Origin: Alnus glutinosa
Taxonomy: Eukaryota; Streptophyta; Magnoliopsida; Fagales; Betulaceae
Length of the DNA: 64,000 bases
Direction of reading: 5' to 3'
NCBI RefSeq assembly: GCF_958979055.1
Contig: NC_084897.1
Span: 22,379,628 to 22,443,627, forward strand
The position numbers and the translations under genes were made by a program. The stretch's first letter is position 1; each line of letters opens with the position of its first letter. The notes beneath the pieces are model-generated. The model was not told the origin of the DNA. It ran no database searches and saw only the letters and a list, made by a program, of their open reading frames with translations. Positions 37,379 through 49,977 of the stretch are shown in pieces.

Positions 37379-37995
37379 TTTTAAATATCTTTTTTTTTTT
37401 TTTTTTTTTTTTTTAAATACATCTCATACATTAAAAGAGAAAAGGATTCCAAGTAACGATAAAAAGAGGAAGACTCTTCAACAATAAACTCAAACCAAAG
37501 AAAGAGTGTCAAATATGTAGTCAACAAATGAGAGCTTTTATGACCTTGAAGTCAAGGAATGAGCCACAAAAAGTGGTATAGTGCCAAAACAGAGGAATAT
37601 AGGGGCATGACCCTCGAGAGAGCCTTCCACTCTACCCAAATCTCTGCTAGGCTAAAATTACAACAACCTCCGAATGAAGGTTGAGGAGGAGAACTAAAAA
37701 CAATACTGTTGAGCATAAAACATTTTCTTTGGGGTCATAAATGTCTCGGTCTTCTATACCTTGAGCAAAAGTTAAGGAATGAGCCGCATAAAGCGATATA
37801 AGCGCTAAAATCAAAAAAAGATAGGGGCATGACCCTCGAGAGAGCCTTCCACTTTACCCAAAATATCTGCTAGGTTGAAATTACAACAACCTCTGAATAT
37901 TTGGAGGTTGGGGATGAGAATTGGAAAAAACACTGTTGAAATTAGAACAAGGTGCTGGAAAAATAGCATAAAACATTTTCCTAATGAGAGAAAAT
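37379..37995. repeat. Retroelement-like block with 220-bp partial tandem duplication
   Basis: A T run of about 25 opens the block, as for a minus-strand element with a poly-A tail. Two units, 37552-37693 and 37772-37924, share AAGGAATGAGCC and GGGGCATGACCCTCGAGAGA, continuing GCCTTCCACT. No protein is readable, so the class is uncertain. Confidence 0.45.
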
Positions 37996-38787
37996 AATAT
38001 AAATTTTGCTAGAAATCAACCAGAGTGGATGATAAAAAGTAAAATGATAAAATTATGTTACAACAAGATGGTGGCAATGAGAGAATTAAATTGGAATGAA
38101 ATATAGGTTGTTCTTGGTGCCTAGGGCTGCCTTTGCCCTAGTGACCCAAGAGCGGTTTGACATAAAATTGTATGATTTAATGCATGTTTTCTAGGCACGC
38201 AATGATCCTTTAATTAACATAAAATCCATTTCTCAACATGGCATTTGTTTCTCAAACAACAAAATATCCTAAACTGTGCTCCAATAAAGGAATACGAAAA
38301 TCCAACAAAATATCATAATCCTTTACCAAAATATAACAAAATACCCAGTAAAATACTTGCACTATAATTCTCACAGCTCAAAAACCTCATAGCAATTTTT
38401 TTTTTTTTTTTTTCCAATTCTAAAATAGGCCAGCAGCTCGCAATAACAAATTGTGTGTTACAAATGTTGCCCCGCTCTTGATAGAACCGGAACTTACATC
38501 ACAATATGACGGTTCGATCTTCCGAAACGGTCATTCTCCTTAAAACTTCGAAACCCTAAGTTATGGTGATGCCATGAGTTGTGAAAATAGACCTGTAGGA
38601 GACAAAAAGGAAGGTGCATGTTTTGTCTTTAAAAATGTCAAAATTTCCTTTAAAAGAATAGTTTTTCACCTATTCATACAAGGCAAACATACTGATGGAA
38701 AATGTCACGTGCGACGCATGTGATGAAAATTCCGTCTAGAAGGACAAAAAATTAACGGAGAGTACTAACCGTCACAATTCAATTATG
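37996..38787. other. Intergenic, no gene seen
   Basis: A T run lies at 38397-38414. There is no recognisable coding or repeat structure beyond short AT-rich words. Confidence 0.45.
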
Positions 38788-38792
38788 TAGTT

Positions 38793-41700
38793 TGTAACGC
38801 CCCGGATTTTAAAACATATTTTAAAATACGTTAAAGAATAAAAATAATTATTTTAGTTGTTTTATAAATATTTTCAATTGATTTGAAAAGCTGTGTTTTA
38901 ATAAAACTGATTATTTCTGAGTTAATAAAATAGACAGATAATTAATCATTAGATTAATTATCCTATTTTCATAATTACGCAAATATGATTTTGACAATTT
39001 ATTATTTATTGTAATAATAATAAAAGCATTATTATTCATAATAAAATATATTTATAAACTCAAAACGAATTTAAAATACACTCTAGTGAATTATTAAATT
39101 GATAAAGACCCAGTTTTTATAACACAGTCTGTTAAAATTGATTAGCCGTTTTATTCCATTTAAACCTATTTTTAAATCGTTTAAGCAGTCGCACATTATT
39201 TTGCTTTCCCACTTGGTTTATTAAAACCTTCCATTTCTATTTATACTAATCGCGGAAGTACCTTCACCAACTCAATCCACTCGACGTCTTCTTTTTCCTT
39301 TCTTTTTATTCTTCTTTTATTCCCTCGACAGACAGTCGGCACTTCAAGCATAATAATGCATATATTTATGCAGTGGCCGATTTGGCCGAAAGGCATCAAA
39401 ATGATAACTTGACAAGCTGGTTTTGTTTATTTTATATCATGCTAGAGCACTAACCTAGTGGGAGAGATGCGAATATGGAATGCTTTGTGTTCATTATTTT
39501 ATGTTTCTCTCTCTCATCACCTTCTTTCTACTTTTAATTCTTTATTCCTTATCTCCCTATTCCTTCTTTCTTTAATCCTTCTTATTTCTCCTTTTAAGAC
39601 CGACAGTCTGAGAGAAACAAAGAAGAAAAAAAAAAAAATACAGAGAGTGTAAGATGAGAGTTTTGGTGAGAAGCTGTCAGGACCCGGTTCCCTTCTTCCT
39701 TCTTCTTCCTCTTTTATTTCTCCTTTTTTTTTTCTGTTCTACTCCTCTACACTGAGGCTCATGTGGCACAGCAGAAAATGAGAAAGGAAATTGAGAGGGA
39801 AGCCGAATCCATAGCAACCTGTGACCCATCGACACGGCCAAACCCCGAAGCCGTGAACCGAAGACCATGCATGCACTAAACTCAGCCAGTGAACCGAGAG
39901 TTAGAGGGAGATTTAGAGATGGAGTGAAGAAACTGAGTAGGGAGAAAGCTAGACAGCAACTTCCTTCTTCATTCTTTCTCCATTTTATGCAAAGCTCTCC
40001 CGGTCTGCGTTATTTTCTGCAACTTTCTTTCCTTCTATTTTGCTGTTTTGTCCATTTCAGCAAACAGCCCTTCAAACCCAGCAGCGATCCAGCCCAACCC
40101 AATCTGATCTGACCCAACCAAGCCCATGACCACCATGGGCTGACTTCAGCTCAAACCCACTGAGCCCAGACCGAAGCCATTAAACCCAGCAGTAACCCAG
40201 ACCCACCGAGCTTGACCCGAACCCGGAATCCCGACCCGCCGGCGACCCGCCGCCGGCAGTGTCTCCGGCAGCTTCTCCGGCGACTTTTCCGGTGACTTTT
40301 CCGGCCACTTTCCGGCCACTTTTCCGGCGACTTCCCGGCCACTTTTCCGGCGACTTTCCGGCTATTTTCCCCGGCGACCAAACTCACCGTTTCGCTGGAT
40401 TTTCGAGTGGAAATCCTTAATGTGAGTTTCTAAGTTTTTAATTAGCCTAAAAGTATATATTTTCATAAAATCAAGTAACTAGTATATTAGAATATAACTT
40501 TAATAATTATAGAATTGAGTATTCTAATTATAACTTATTTATGTATATTATATTTTGAAAAATATATATATACTCTAAAGTATTGATTATGTTTGATTAT
40601 TGATAATTAATGAGTGATGTTGTTTAAACTAAGGGCTTGATTAATTATAAAACTCTAGAATTAAAAAACGATTTCATGAGTTTAATCATGCAATGCATTG
40701 TTTTAGAAATTGAGTATTATGGAAATTGAGCATGCTGTATTATTATGATTTCTCAAATATATTGGTTGAAATAATTGTTAATATGTTTTGTTAATTGGTT
40801 TGGTAATTAGATTGATGTTCCCTAAAAGTGATTAGGTTTTGTTAGAAAAATACATAGGTTTCTTGTTGGTTGATTTCTCTATGCTATAGAGAATGATATT
40901 AAGAGTTTTAGATTGTACTCGAGTGATTACTTGAGACCTAGATTAGATGTTATTCCAAAGTATTGATTTGCTAATTGATTAAGTAAATATTAAGTTTTAA
41001 CCATGTTGAGTGTTCATAAATGTAAGTGATTTTCCAATTAATAGATGATCGCTTCTATGTATGTGTCTATGTATAAAAATAGAATTCATGTTGAGGCATG
41101 AGTTTCTAGAAAGTAATGATATTGACCTTGTATGCACATGTATATGTGTTTGATGCAGATGATGAATTGAGACAGCACAAAAGGACTGTAAGTATTTTTA
41201 TACTTACTGAGGGTAGCACTGGATTTCAGTAATGTTGTGTTTATGTTTTATTTTAATTGGATGCGTGTGACTGATTATTGCATACTGTTAATAATCAACC
41301 TATTAATATTGGGCGCAACGTCTCCCAAAGGTTCATGATAGAGTTGAACCGGAAACAATAATAATCATATTGATTGGAACGTCTTTCAAAGCACTAGAGG
41401 AGGGAGGTCTCTAATAGTGCGAAAACAAAGCTAATTAAAATGTAATGTAGAGGGGACGGCCTCGAGAAACACAATTAAACGGGGGAACGTGCCCTTACAA
41501 GAAGAGAGGAGTGTAATCACTATATAAACTGTTAAACTTTGCATGAAAAACTATCACCTCATCATTATGTCATATCTGTGCCTTAAAATAACGCATAAAT
41601 CATGATGTTGTTGAATGACAGTTAGCTCACTTATGAAACTATGGGATTGTGGTGGTAACCACCTTCTCATAGATGTTTGCGCAGGTACTGAAGATTATGG

Positions 41701-42077
41701 ATTGGATTAACTGCTAGCTTATGAGATTTATAGCTGTGTAGTTAGGTTTTAGTACTTTGTACTTATAGGTGTTTGTACTATTTGCTTGTAATATGTCTAG
41801 ACATTTACTTGTAATTAATAAGTTCCATGCATGCTTTAGTGTCACATGTGACATATGTTTCTTTGTAAATAGTGTAAAGACTTTAAATGTATTTTCTAGA
41901 AGATGTCAGTTAAAGCTCTGAATATATCGTAAGGGAATTGTCCCTATCGGTAATGTTTTAAAAAAAAAAGATATTCGTATTTTTCCGCTGCCAGATTTAT
42001 CAACTCTGAATGGTTAATGACACGTAATTATCCAGATATAATTACTTACGCTCTTTTGTAAAAAGCGGGTCGTTACA
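38793..42077. mobile_element. Solo LTR, 3285 bp, with 5-bp target duplication
   Basis: The unit starts TGTAACGCCCCGGATTTTAA and ends AAAAGCGGGTCGTTACA, so it has TG...CA termini with an inverted TGTAACG. TAGTT flanks it exactly on both sides (38788-38792 and 42078-42082). No gag or pol sequence lies inside. Ends of the type TGTAACGnCCCG are common in large plant Ty3/gypsy LTRs; the lineage is not proven here. Recombination between the two LTRs of a full element leaves exactly this structure. Short frames inside are not genes. Confidence 0.85.
40261..40379. repeat. CCGGCGACTTTT minisatellite inside the solo LTR
   Basis: Variants of TTTTCCGGCGACTTTCCGGC repeat about seven times. The local GC content is far above that of the surrounding LTR. 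Confidence 0.85.
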
Positions 42078-42555
42078 TAGTTTGTAGGAGTGATAATACT
42101 TTGGGGAGGGTAAATTGTATTTTCTCCTTTACAAATTTCATGTTTCACGTTTCATGTCCCTTAGAACTAAATAAGTGGGTTAAGGACCTGGCAAGCAAGG
42201 GTACACAATTGATGTCACAAACATGCTAAATAAGAAAACTTGAATAGTTTTTCAATGTTGGATCATGTAAATAAAGTATCAGAAAGTAGGAAGAACAAAA
42301 ACAAAAAAATTATATGCTATTGCTACTAAACTTTCTTGCCAAACATCAGCTAGTATTTTGCTAGAATTTTGAAGGAATTGAGAGAGATTCAAAGTTATCT
42401 TCCAAACACTTCTAAGGTTTATCTCTAGTACAATCTTTTTGATTAAAACAAGAGTCTTATTTCATGAAGAACAAATGCAAATATCCAACGTCCTACAGCA
42501 AAAATACAATTCCTTTTATATACAGTTACAGGCTAATATAGCCAAGTCCGCCTGA

Positions 42556-45500
42556 TTAACAGGCTGTTACAGGCTGCATCTTTTCCTTTATTGCCTTGTA
42601 GCATTGGAGGCTACACAAGGGGAGCTTTGACTTGGAATCCCGGTACTTGTATGGGTTTGTACAAGATGGCCCAGCACATCTCTCACGGGGAGGGGGGTAA
42701 CTGAAATATCCACATAAAAAACCAAATCATCATAACCATGTATCAGGTAATCTAGGGAAACACCTAGTGCGGAAACGAACTCAGGATGTTTGAGTTTACG
42801 GCTCATCCTAAGGCCGCCATTTGACTACTAGGTTGCACCCTGACTGGTATAGTACTAAGATTTATATAACCTAGATGGTAGTTAACAATATCAATGTGCT
42901 CAATGACGAGAAACTTTTCACTTATTACTAGATAAAAGTTGAAAGACACTTTTGAAGAGCATCTACAATGGCAGGGTATGTAACTTCAACAAAATAAGCT
43001 GCCCCCAATAAACAATCACTCAAGAAGCATTGTTTAATTCTTCGAAAATTGATAGAACAAATAAGTTCAATACGGAGAACAGCAGCCAGCCGTCAGTATT
43101 GAATGAAGGTTTACAAACTTAAATCACTGTTTAAATACACTATAGTTCAAAAAAGTATGTCTTTACCTGCAAGGTTTGGAATCAAATATAGTTGGCAAGC
43201 CCATTTCATTAGGGAATATAACAACTGTTCCTGAGGGACCCATGACCCATCTAACAGAGTCCGATGGAAGTACCATATGGTTTGCAGCCTTCTCCTGCAT
43301 AAAATTATAAACATGCGGAGAATAACAGTTATGCTCCATCATGTAATTTTTTTGTATGGAAAGAGATAGAGCCCAAACACATGACTAACATACAAAAGGA
43401 AAGAACAAATCAACACCCAAGATTAACAGCAAGAGTTCTCATGCATGCTTGTTACCTGTGCCAATTCTTCTTGCCGTTTCTTCATCTTATCTTCCCGCTT
43501 CTTCCTACTTGATTCTTGACCCAGGATTTTTCTGATAGCCTCAGCCTAAAAAGTATAAGAGGGCACTTAAATTACTTCCCCATTCTGGAAATTCACCGAG
43601 GCTGAAAAAAATATCAGCAAAAGAATGAGCCAAACCTCAGATTCCTTAGCTGCCTTCTCCACTTGCATCCTACGTCTTTGAAGAGCCTCGGCTCTTTTCA
43701 ACTGCTGCTCCACTTCAGAGAGTTTCTCTTTTTGCTCTGTCACCAAAATAAACATCAACATAAATTTACAGAAATTTGACATTTCAGAAGGTACCTAGAA
43801 GGCTAAGCATACGGTAAAAACTACTCACTCCTAGGTGGAGGAGGAGGCAAGCCATTTGGGAACTCAATTAGACTTGCACCTAAGCTGGAAGAGACATCTT
43901 TGCCAGTTTGAAGGGCCCGTTGACGTGTAGTGACTGTTATTTCCTTCTTATTATCTCCCAATAAATCAACAAATTCCTTTTTTGGTTTCTTCTTGTTAGT
44001 ATTGGTCTCACCATCTGAAATTGCTTCTTCCTCTTCTAAATAATCGGTATCTTCAAATGCTCGCCCCGATCGAGACTTCTTACCCTCCTTGCTCGATCTT
44101 GATGAGAGGTGACCTTCCACATTAACATCATATCGGCCATCAACATTACTCTTCAATACCCTTGATATCTTCCGTTGTTTCCTGCTTCCTCCTTCCTCAT
44201 CATCTTCATCCTCTACACTGTAATCAATGGTAGCCTTAGATGTTTTGAGTTTTTCAAGATATCTAATCTCATCATCATCATCTCCATCACCAAGCGCTTC
44301 ATCCAACACACGTCTCTTGGAGATCCGTCTGCTTTTGCGAATAGGCTCGTATTTTTCAGCTTGGTTTGTGGAAATATTTTCTTCAGGCATCCTGCTCCTT
44401 GAAGAATCAGCTTTTCCCACATTTAAACCATATTTGGAAAAATCCTTCCATGGAACCCCCCGTAAGCTACTCCCCTTATCTGAAGTAAAGGAACGGTTGT
44501 CATCTGAATTTTCCTGCAGCACATATGTACATTAGATAGATAGACTCAATAAGATGTCTAGCCAATCTCAGAATTGGACAACAAAACAGTATTGCATAAA
44601 AGGGCCTCAGCAAACTGGGACTTGATGTGTCACAAAATATGCTTCGGGGGCTAAATTGGAAGGAAAGAAGAAACAATAAATCCTAGAGACCATCAGGAAA
44701 CAACATAAGGAATTTCTAGCAGTTAAGGTCGAACAAAATAGAGTTGACCAATTTTATGTTTCACATTCACCAACATCTAGAAAAGGTTAAAATGAAAATG
44801 AAATTTTCGTTTTTTTTTTTTTATTCCTTCTGTAGCGCTTAAGAAAAAATCAATTGACACATGGCTACTGATTTAATATGCCCACTTGCCATATCCTCAA
44901 TTTTGCATTACGATGGATATGAATCACACCCTGTTACACACTGGGTGCAGATTTGATAAATTTTGAACAATAGTTTAACGTGATACCTGACCAATAAACT
45001 TCTGCCGTGGGTGAGGGGTATCTGAAATGCGAGAAGATTTTGTAGTAGACGATCCAACACCAGATGCACCATCTGATATTGACTTGGCATGAATTGTCCG
45101 TATGACACCACCGACTTTAAGCTTAACCTTTTTCACTTTGTTCTCATGTTCTAAGCCATCTGAAACAGCTCCAAAATGCCCTACCTTGCTCGTGCCTTTA
45201 TAATCAGCTGGCGCAAGGACACCTTCACTGTGTCTTCTGTAATCAACTACACTGTGTACCTGCTCATTACTTCCTCGGAAAGAACCATTATTGGAAGCTT
45301 CATCGGAATCTCCGAAAACTCCATCTTCATTCTTGATCATATTTTGGCCAGATTCAGCTTCAGCGATGTTAATAGATGAAGCCCTTGTGCTGCACAGGTC
45401 CAAATTGATTTCTTTCTTTCGAGAAACTGAACCACAATCATTGTTCTCATCGCTTGATACTTTGCTCACATTATCTGAAGGTGGTGTGGATGACAAGGAC

Positions 45501-45622
45501 GAAAAATCACGGTAATCTGAAGGCAGCTGTGAATCATTCCGAGGACGACGGGATGTATTACTCCTCTTCTTCTTCGCGGCCCTGTTTTTATCACCGAACC
45601 CAAAACTCCCAAAACCTTCCAT
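42556..45622 (-). CDS. INO80 complex subunit B (IES2-like, PAPA-1 and HIT zinc finger)
   Basis: IES2/INO80B proteins activate the INO80 chromatin remodeller in the nucleus. Exons: 45622-44987, 44513-43829, 43736-43636, 43545-43456, 43294-43167, 42700-42556. They total 1785 nt, 594 aa plus stop, in frame. The first about 440 residues are charged and low-complexity, with basic patches (KNRAAKKKRSNTSRRPR) and acidic stretches. The PAPA-1-like region starts near residue 441 (EKLSEVEQQLKRAEALQRRR) and runs to VRWVMGPSGTVVIFPNEMGL. The HIT finger closes the protein: RCAGPSCTNPYKYRDSKSKL then PLCSLQCYKAI, with the Cys pairs spaced as in the family. The start at MEGFGSFGFGD is chosen because it fits homologues; an in-frame ATG seven codons earlier also exists. 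Confidence 0.95.
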
Positions 45623-48131
45623 GGTGGTCAAAGAGGCAATCACAAGTGCTGCTGTAATTTCCCAAAAGATTAAGAAACATGGATAAGTAAAAACGGGTAC
45701 ACCCGAATTGTAAGAAATAACACACCAAGAAAGGGAAGAAAATTAAATTGAGTATTAACAACATTTGCTGGCCAGAATGTTTTCTCCACTTCACATTAGA
45801 TAGCTGAGAGAAATGCATGGAGAAAAGATAAATTCTAAACCTAATTTTCTGTAATTTATTGTTTTCCAAAAGCCGAAACACCTAAAAGACAACAAACCAA
45901 TTGTTTTGTTTTGTTTTTTGTTTTTTTGGCTCTCTCCCCACTTCCACGTAATAAGAAAACTAAAAGAAATATATTGAACCTCTTCCTAACCCTAGACTTT
46001 CTAAGAAACCAAATGCAGCACAAATGGTTGCAATTACACCAAGCCATACAGCAAATGGGCAGAGCCATGCAACACGAAAAGATGATGATCATAGTTCCTT
46101 ACAAGAGTTTTTTTATCATTATTATTATTCTTTTAAAAGTAGTTTCTTAATAAAATAAAAAAAGTTTCTTACAAAATCAATGCTAGTATAAACTAACAAG
46201 AACTGAAATGGTTATAAATTCATCAAAAGAATTCATCTATAAACCTGGCTGCGGAAAGCAAAAACTCAATAAATTGATCAAAATCAAGAAATACGAACTA
46301 ACAACAATGGCCCAGTAGCAAAAGGAACAAATCTTAAATGAATCATTCATTTAAAAAAAAAAAACGAAATCACAAACAACCAAAACCTAATAAATCCTTT
46401 CTTCTTCTTCTTCTTCTTCTTCTTTTTTTTTTTGGTTAATAAATCTTTTTTTTGAAGGGTAGGAGTTTTTGGACGGTTCCTATTCCAGCTTCATGCTCTT
46501 GGAGTTGGAAGAAGATACTCAAACTCCGAGACATAGCCAAGAGGTTCATCCGTTTTAAGGTTGGGAATGGTAATAAGGTGTTCTTGTGGCTGGATCATTG
46601 GCATCCAGCAGGCTGCCTTCTAGATAAATTTGGTTATAGGATTGTTCATGATTCTGGGTTTTCCTTGCATTCCAAACTAGATGTCATTATGAAGAATGGT
46701 ACTTGGTTCTGGCCTCATGCCCATTCAGATGCTCTTGTAGAGGTACAAAGTCAGCTCCATACAGTTGAGATAGGTGCTGCTGATGAGCCAGTGTGGAATT
46801 CTCGTAGTGGTATCTACAGGTGTTCGGATACCTGGGACAAATTGAGAGAGGTGCATCCGGTAGTCAGGTGGTGGAAGATTATTTGGTCTCCCACTTCTAT
46901 CCCTCGTCACTCCTTCACTCTTTGGCTAGTCTTCCGGGATGCTTTGATCACAAAACAACGTATGAGTGGCTGGGGCGATACAGGTCAGATTTTATGTCCT
47001 TTCTGCTACGGAGCACAAGAGAGCCGTGATCACCTTTTCTTTAGGTGCAGTTTCAGCCGTCGGATTTGGACTGAAATCATGGCCGATTGCTCCTTCTTCA
47101 ATGTGCCTTTGTATTGGGAAGATATAGAAGTCTGGTGTTTGAAGGTGATGCAGGGGAAAAGTTTAAAAGCCAGCTTGGGCCGGCTGTGTCTTGGAGCTAC
47201 TGTGTACCACTTATGGAAGCTGAGAAATGATCTCTTGCACAATAATACTCCACACACTGAGGAAGCAATCCTGACTCGTGTTAGGTGGGAAGTCCGGGCT
47301 AGGATCGTAGCAAAAGGGCATTTCAAGCACCTTGGGAATTCTGTGAACCTTGTTTCTAAGTGGAATCTGCAATCCCTTTTCTAGTTGGTCTGTTTGGATT
47401 GAAGGGTAGCTGTGTTTCTGAGCTGCAATTATAGAGCTCTAGACGATGGTGTCGCAGTCTCCAAATCTGGAGTGCCGGATGTACTAGACGAAGTTCCCGG
47501 AGGTTTTTTTCTGGATATGATAATTGGCTTCTGGTGTTTGTGGTTGCTGCAGATTTTTGTTTCTGCTCCGTTGTTTTTGGTTGTTTGTAGTAGTAAGATG
47601 CTATAATAGTTGTTTGGTATTTGGTTTCCTAGCTAGGGGGTTTCTTTGTCCCTATGCAGGAGTTGCATCCAGTCTTCACTGGAGTGTTTTTGTTTGGATG
47701 TTGAGGTTGTGCTTTATAAAGTTTTTTATTCATCAAAAAAAAAAAAATCAATCCATTAAAACATAACAGAGCAACAATTTCATATCCAACAGGTTCTGGA
47801 GGGCACCCATTTACAGAATCCCCATAAACAAGTCCAAATCCATACACCCACATAAGGAAAAAAAAAATCACAAATTCAACAAATACATGGTGTAGAACGA
47901 GAACCCATCCACAAAGTGACCACAAAAGGCATAACTTTGAAGCAAAGCCAGCAAAATCGAAATACCCACCTGCGCAAACCTCAAAAAATCAACAAAAAAG
48001 CACCAAGGAGAGCAAGAAGAAAGAGCTTACCTTTCTGGGTCACACCAAAAGCCTCAAACCCTAGATCACCATCAAGGAAAAAGACGAGCCTGAGAGGGAG
48101 AAGGAGAGTGTGTGTAAAATTGAAGCTAAGG
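45623..48131 (-). other. 5' UTR and 2.4-kb leader intron of the INO80B gene
   Basis: A donor (CCCAGAAAG then GTAAGCTC) at 48031/48030 and an acceptor (ATTACAG) near 45652 define an intron of about 2380 bp in the leader. The first exon runs from 48031 to roughly 48130. A CCAAT box (ATTGG on the plus strand, 48162-48166) lies just upstream. The intron contains a LINE fragment in the opposite orientation. Confidence 0.75.
46450..47748 (+). mobile_element. 5'-truncated LINE with intact C-terminal ORF2 frame
   Basis: An open frame at 46452-47384 (310 codons) matches the end of plant non-LTR retrotransposon ORF2. It begins mid-protein (KGRSFWTVPIPASCSWSWKK) and includes the zinc-binding reverse transcriptase segment (RHSFTLWLVFRDALITKQRM, CPFCYGAQESRDHLFFRC). 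About 350 bp of 3' UTR and a run of 13 A at 47735-47747 follow. The endonuclease and polymerase parts are absent, so it cannot move itself. The uninterrupted frame suggests a fairly recent insertion. No clear target duplication was found. Confidence 0.85.
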
Positions 48132-48682
48132 TTGGATATCTTAGCCAGGTGGTGGGGTGTGATTGGACAAATAGCGGTGGGTGCCGAGGTTGGAACTAGG
48201 GTGAGGAAGCAGATGGCTAAAAATCTTCACCATTGTTCTAAGATCACTGGTCCTGTGCTTTTGTTGGGTCACCACATTGTACCCTATCCTTTTGTTGTCC
48301 CTGTTGTTGTTATGGTCACCCATCTCTCTCTACTTTCTCTCTCTCTAACTTTCAAAGACCGAGAACCTTTGCTGGTGAGCTTTAGTTGATGCAGTGAGTG
48401 CGTACGTTAGTAAAACTACGCATGCCTGTCCCTGCTCAGTAGCTTCCTCTCCACTTTGGGTCCCCCTAATTTGGGTAACTGTTTAAAGAGTTTCCTGATT
48501 GAGAATATTTTAAATGTATTTTATATTTTATTTATTTTGTTGTATTTAATTAGTGTTTGATAAGCCTTTTTAAGGGGTTTTTTTTTTTTTTTTTTTTATG
48601 TAATATAAAAGTAAAAGAAGTTTGGATTTTTTTTTTAAATATTGTTTATATGTTTTGACTTTTTTTTTTTTGTAAAAAATAA
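48132..48682. promoter_or_regulatory. Upstream region of the INO80B gene
   Basis: Directly upstream of the first exon. A CCAAT motif is near 48162. A CT-rich block at 48322-48350 and then AT-rich DNA follow. A 157-codon plus-strand frame at 47916-48389 overlaps the first exon and is not supported as a gene. Confidence 0.4.
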
Positions 48683-49697
48683 AAAATTTTCACTTATAAC
48701 AATCTTTTATTTATCACTTTTGCAATTAATGCTTCGTTTGTTTCGACGTAAAATAGTTTATGTCGTAAAATATTTTCGACGAAATAATGATTTCCTCGAA
48801 AAAAAATTCAGCGTTTGGTACGCACGAAAAAATTGCGAAAGATGAAAATGCAATTGTCGTCGGAATTCGGCAACGTCCGGTCGCCGTTGTCGGATTTCGA
48901 TGAGCATGTTTGGCCGGATTCCAGCCGGATCCGTCCAGATCCGGTCGACTTCTGACCATGGCCGGAATCTGGTTCGACGGTGGCCGAATATTGCTGGATT
49001 TCGTCGCCGTTAGTATTTCAGTGACCAGATGTTGTCGGATTCCGACGACCGACCATTGCTGGATTCCGGCAATCGAATATCAAACATGTGTGCAATGACC
49101 AAGAGTTTAATTTCGGAAAAATGATTTACGATTTTTTAAACTGTAAATCGTTTTCTAAAAATTAAAGAAGTTTTTACGGTCAAACCGAAAATGATTTTCG
49201 TTGACCATTATTTTCGCCCCTGCCGCTACCAAACACTGTAAAATGCCGAAATTATTTTACGCCGAAACAAACGGAGCAAAGTACACAGACTTTAAAAAGT
49301 GTCAATTTAAGATATCAATCTGTTAATTTTTTTCAATTTCAATCATCTGTTATGATTTTTAGTTAAATCAAAATTCTCAAAATACCCTTTATTTCTTTTA
49401 GAAAAAAAAAAAAAAAAAAATCAAGAATTTATGTGTTAGCCATAATTTAACGAAATTTGCAAAAATACCCTTGCCTGAATTTTTGAAAATTTTATAATTT
49501 TTTTTTTAAAAAAAATAATACATTGAGTATTTTGATAAATTTGATAGTATTTAACGAAAAATTATAACGGAGGGCTGAAATTGAAAAATTTGAAAAATGG
49601 ATATCATAAATTAACACTGTTTAACGTTTGAGTACTTAATTACAATATTGCAAAAGTAATGAAATATCAAATTATAAGTAAAGTTTTTTTTTATTTA
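48683..49697. mobile_element. Foldback element interrupted by another MITE
   Basis: The left arm (CACTTATAACAATCTTTTAT, TATCACTTTTGCAATTAAT) faces the right arm (ATTGCAAAAGTAATGAAATA, AATTATAAGTAAAG). The same arms occur at 17722-18160. A GC-richer element of different sequence (48731-49277) is inserted in the left arm: the 17722 copy has no such insert between CACTTTT and AAAAAGT. Confidence 0.6.
48731..49277. mobile_element. MITE with GCTTCGTTTGTTTCGACG ends
   Basis: The left end GCTTCGTTTGTTTCGACGTA and the right end TTACGCCGAAACAAACGGAGC are inverted with two mismatches. The interior is rich in CCGG/GATTCCGGC words. Ends of this type (CTCCGTTTGTTTCG) recur in plant hAT-like MITEs. No clear target duplication. 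Confidence 0.65.
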
Positions 49698-49746
49698 AAA
49701 AATAAATAAAAAAGATTAGCAAAGTTACATTATTTACGTAACAACG

Positions 49747-49977
49747 GCCTTGTTTGCCAAGTGATGGAACGGTACACAGTAATGCAGTTACTGTTTATGT
49801 ATTTCTTTTTTTTACTTTTTCATATTTTTTAATACCAATCAACATCTGTTATTATTATTTTTTATATAATTATTATTATTATTATTTTATATAACATCAT
49901 CACTTTTTACTAATTCCAAAATTAACAACATACTATTCTGTTCTGTTTTGTACATGTCTTTACCAAACAAGCCCAAC
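49747..49977. mobile_element. MITE related to 2179-2485
   Basis: The left end GGCCTTGTTTGCCAAGTGAT and the right end CTTTACCAAACAAGCCC are imperfect inverses. TAATGCAGTTACTG and ATTCTGTTCTG words are shared in style with the first copy. Non-coding. Confidence 0.55.

Noticed and set aside
39458-40387. Several frames of 60-80 codons around a CCGG-rich block
   Set aside because: All lie inside the solo LTR. The Gly/Lys/Pro repeats reflect the minisatellite.
38793-42077. A DNA transposon with TGTAACG inverted ends
   Set aside because: TG...CA ends, a 5-bp duplication and no transposase fit a solo LTR better. Inverted ends of this length are normal for LTRs.
44227-44535. 102-codon plus-strand frame and others nearby
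   Set aside because: They are opposite-strand shadows of the large second coding exon of the INO80B gene.
47916-48389. 157-codon plus-strand frame
   Set aside because: It overlaps the leader exon of the INO80B gene on the other strand and shows no family resemblance.
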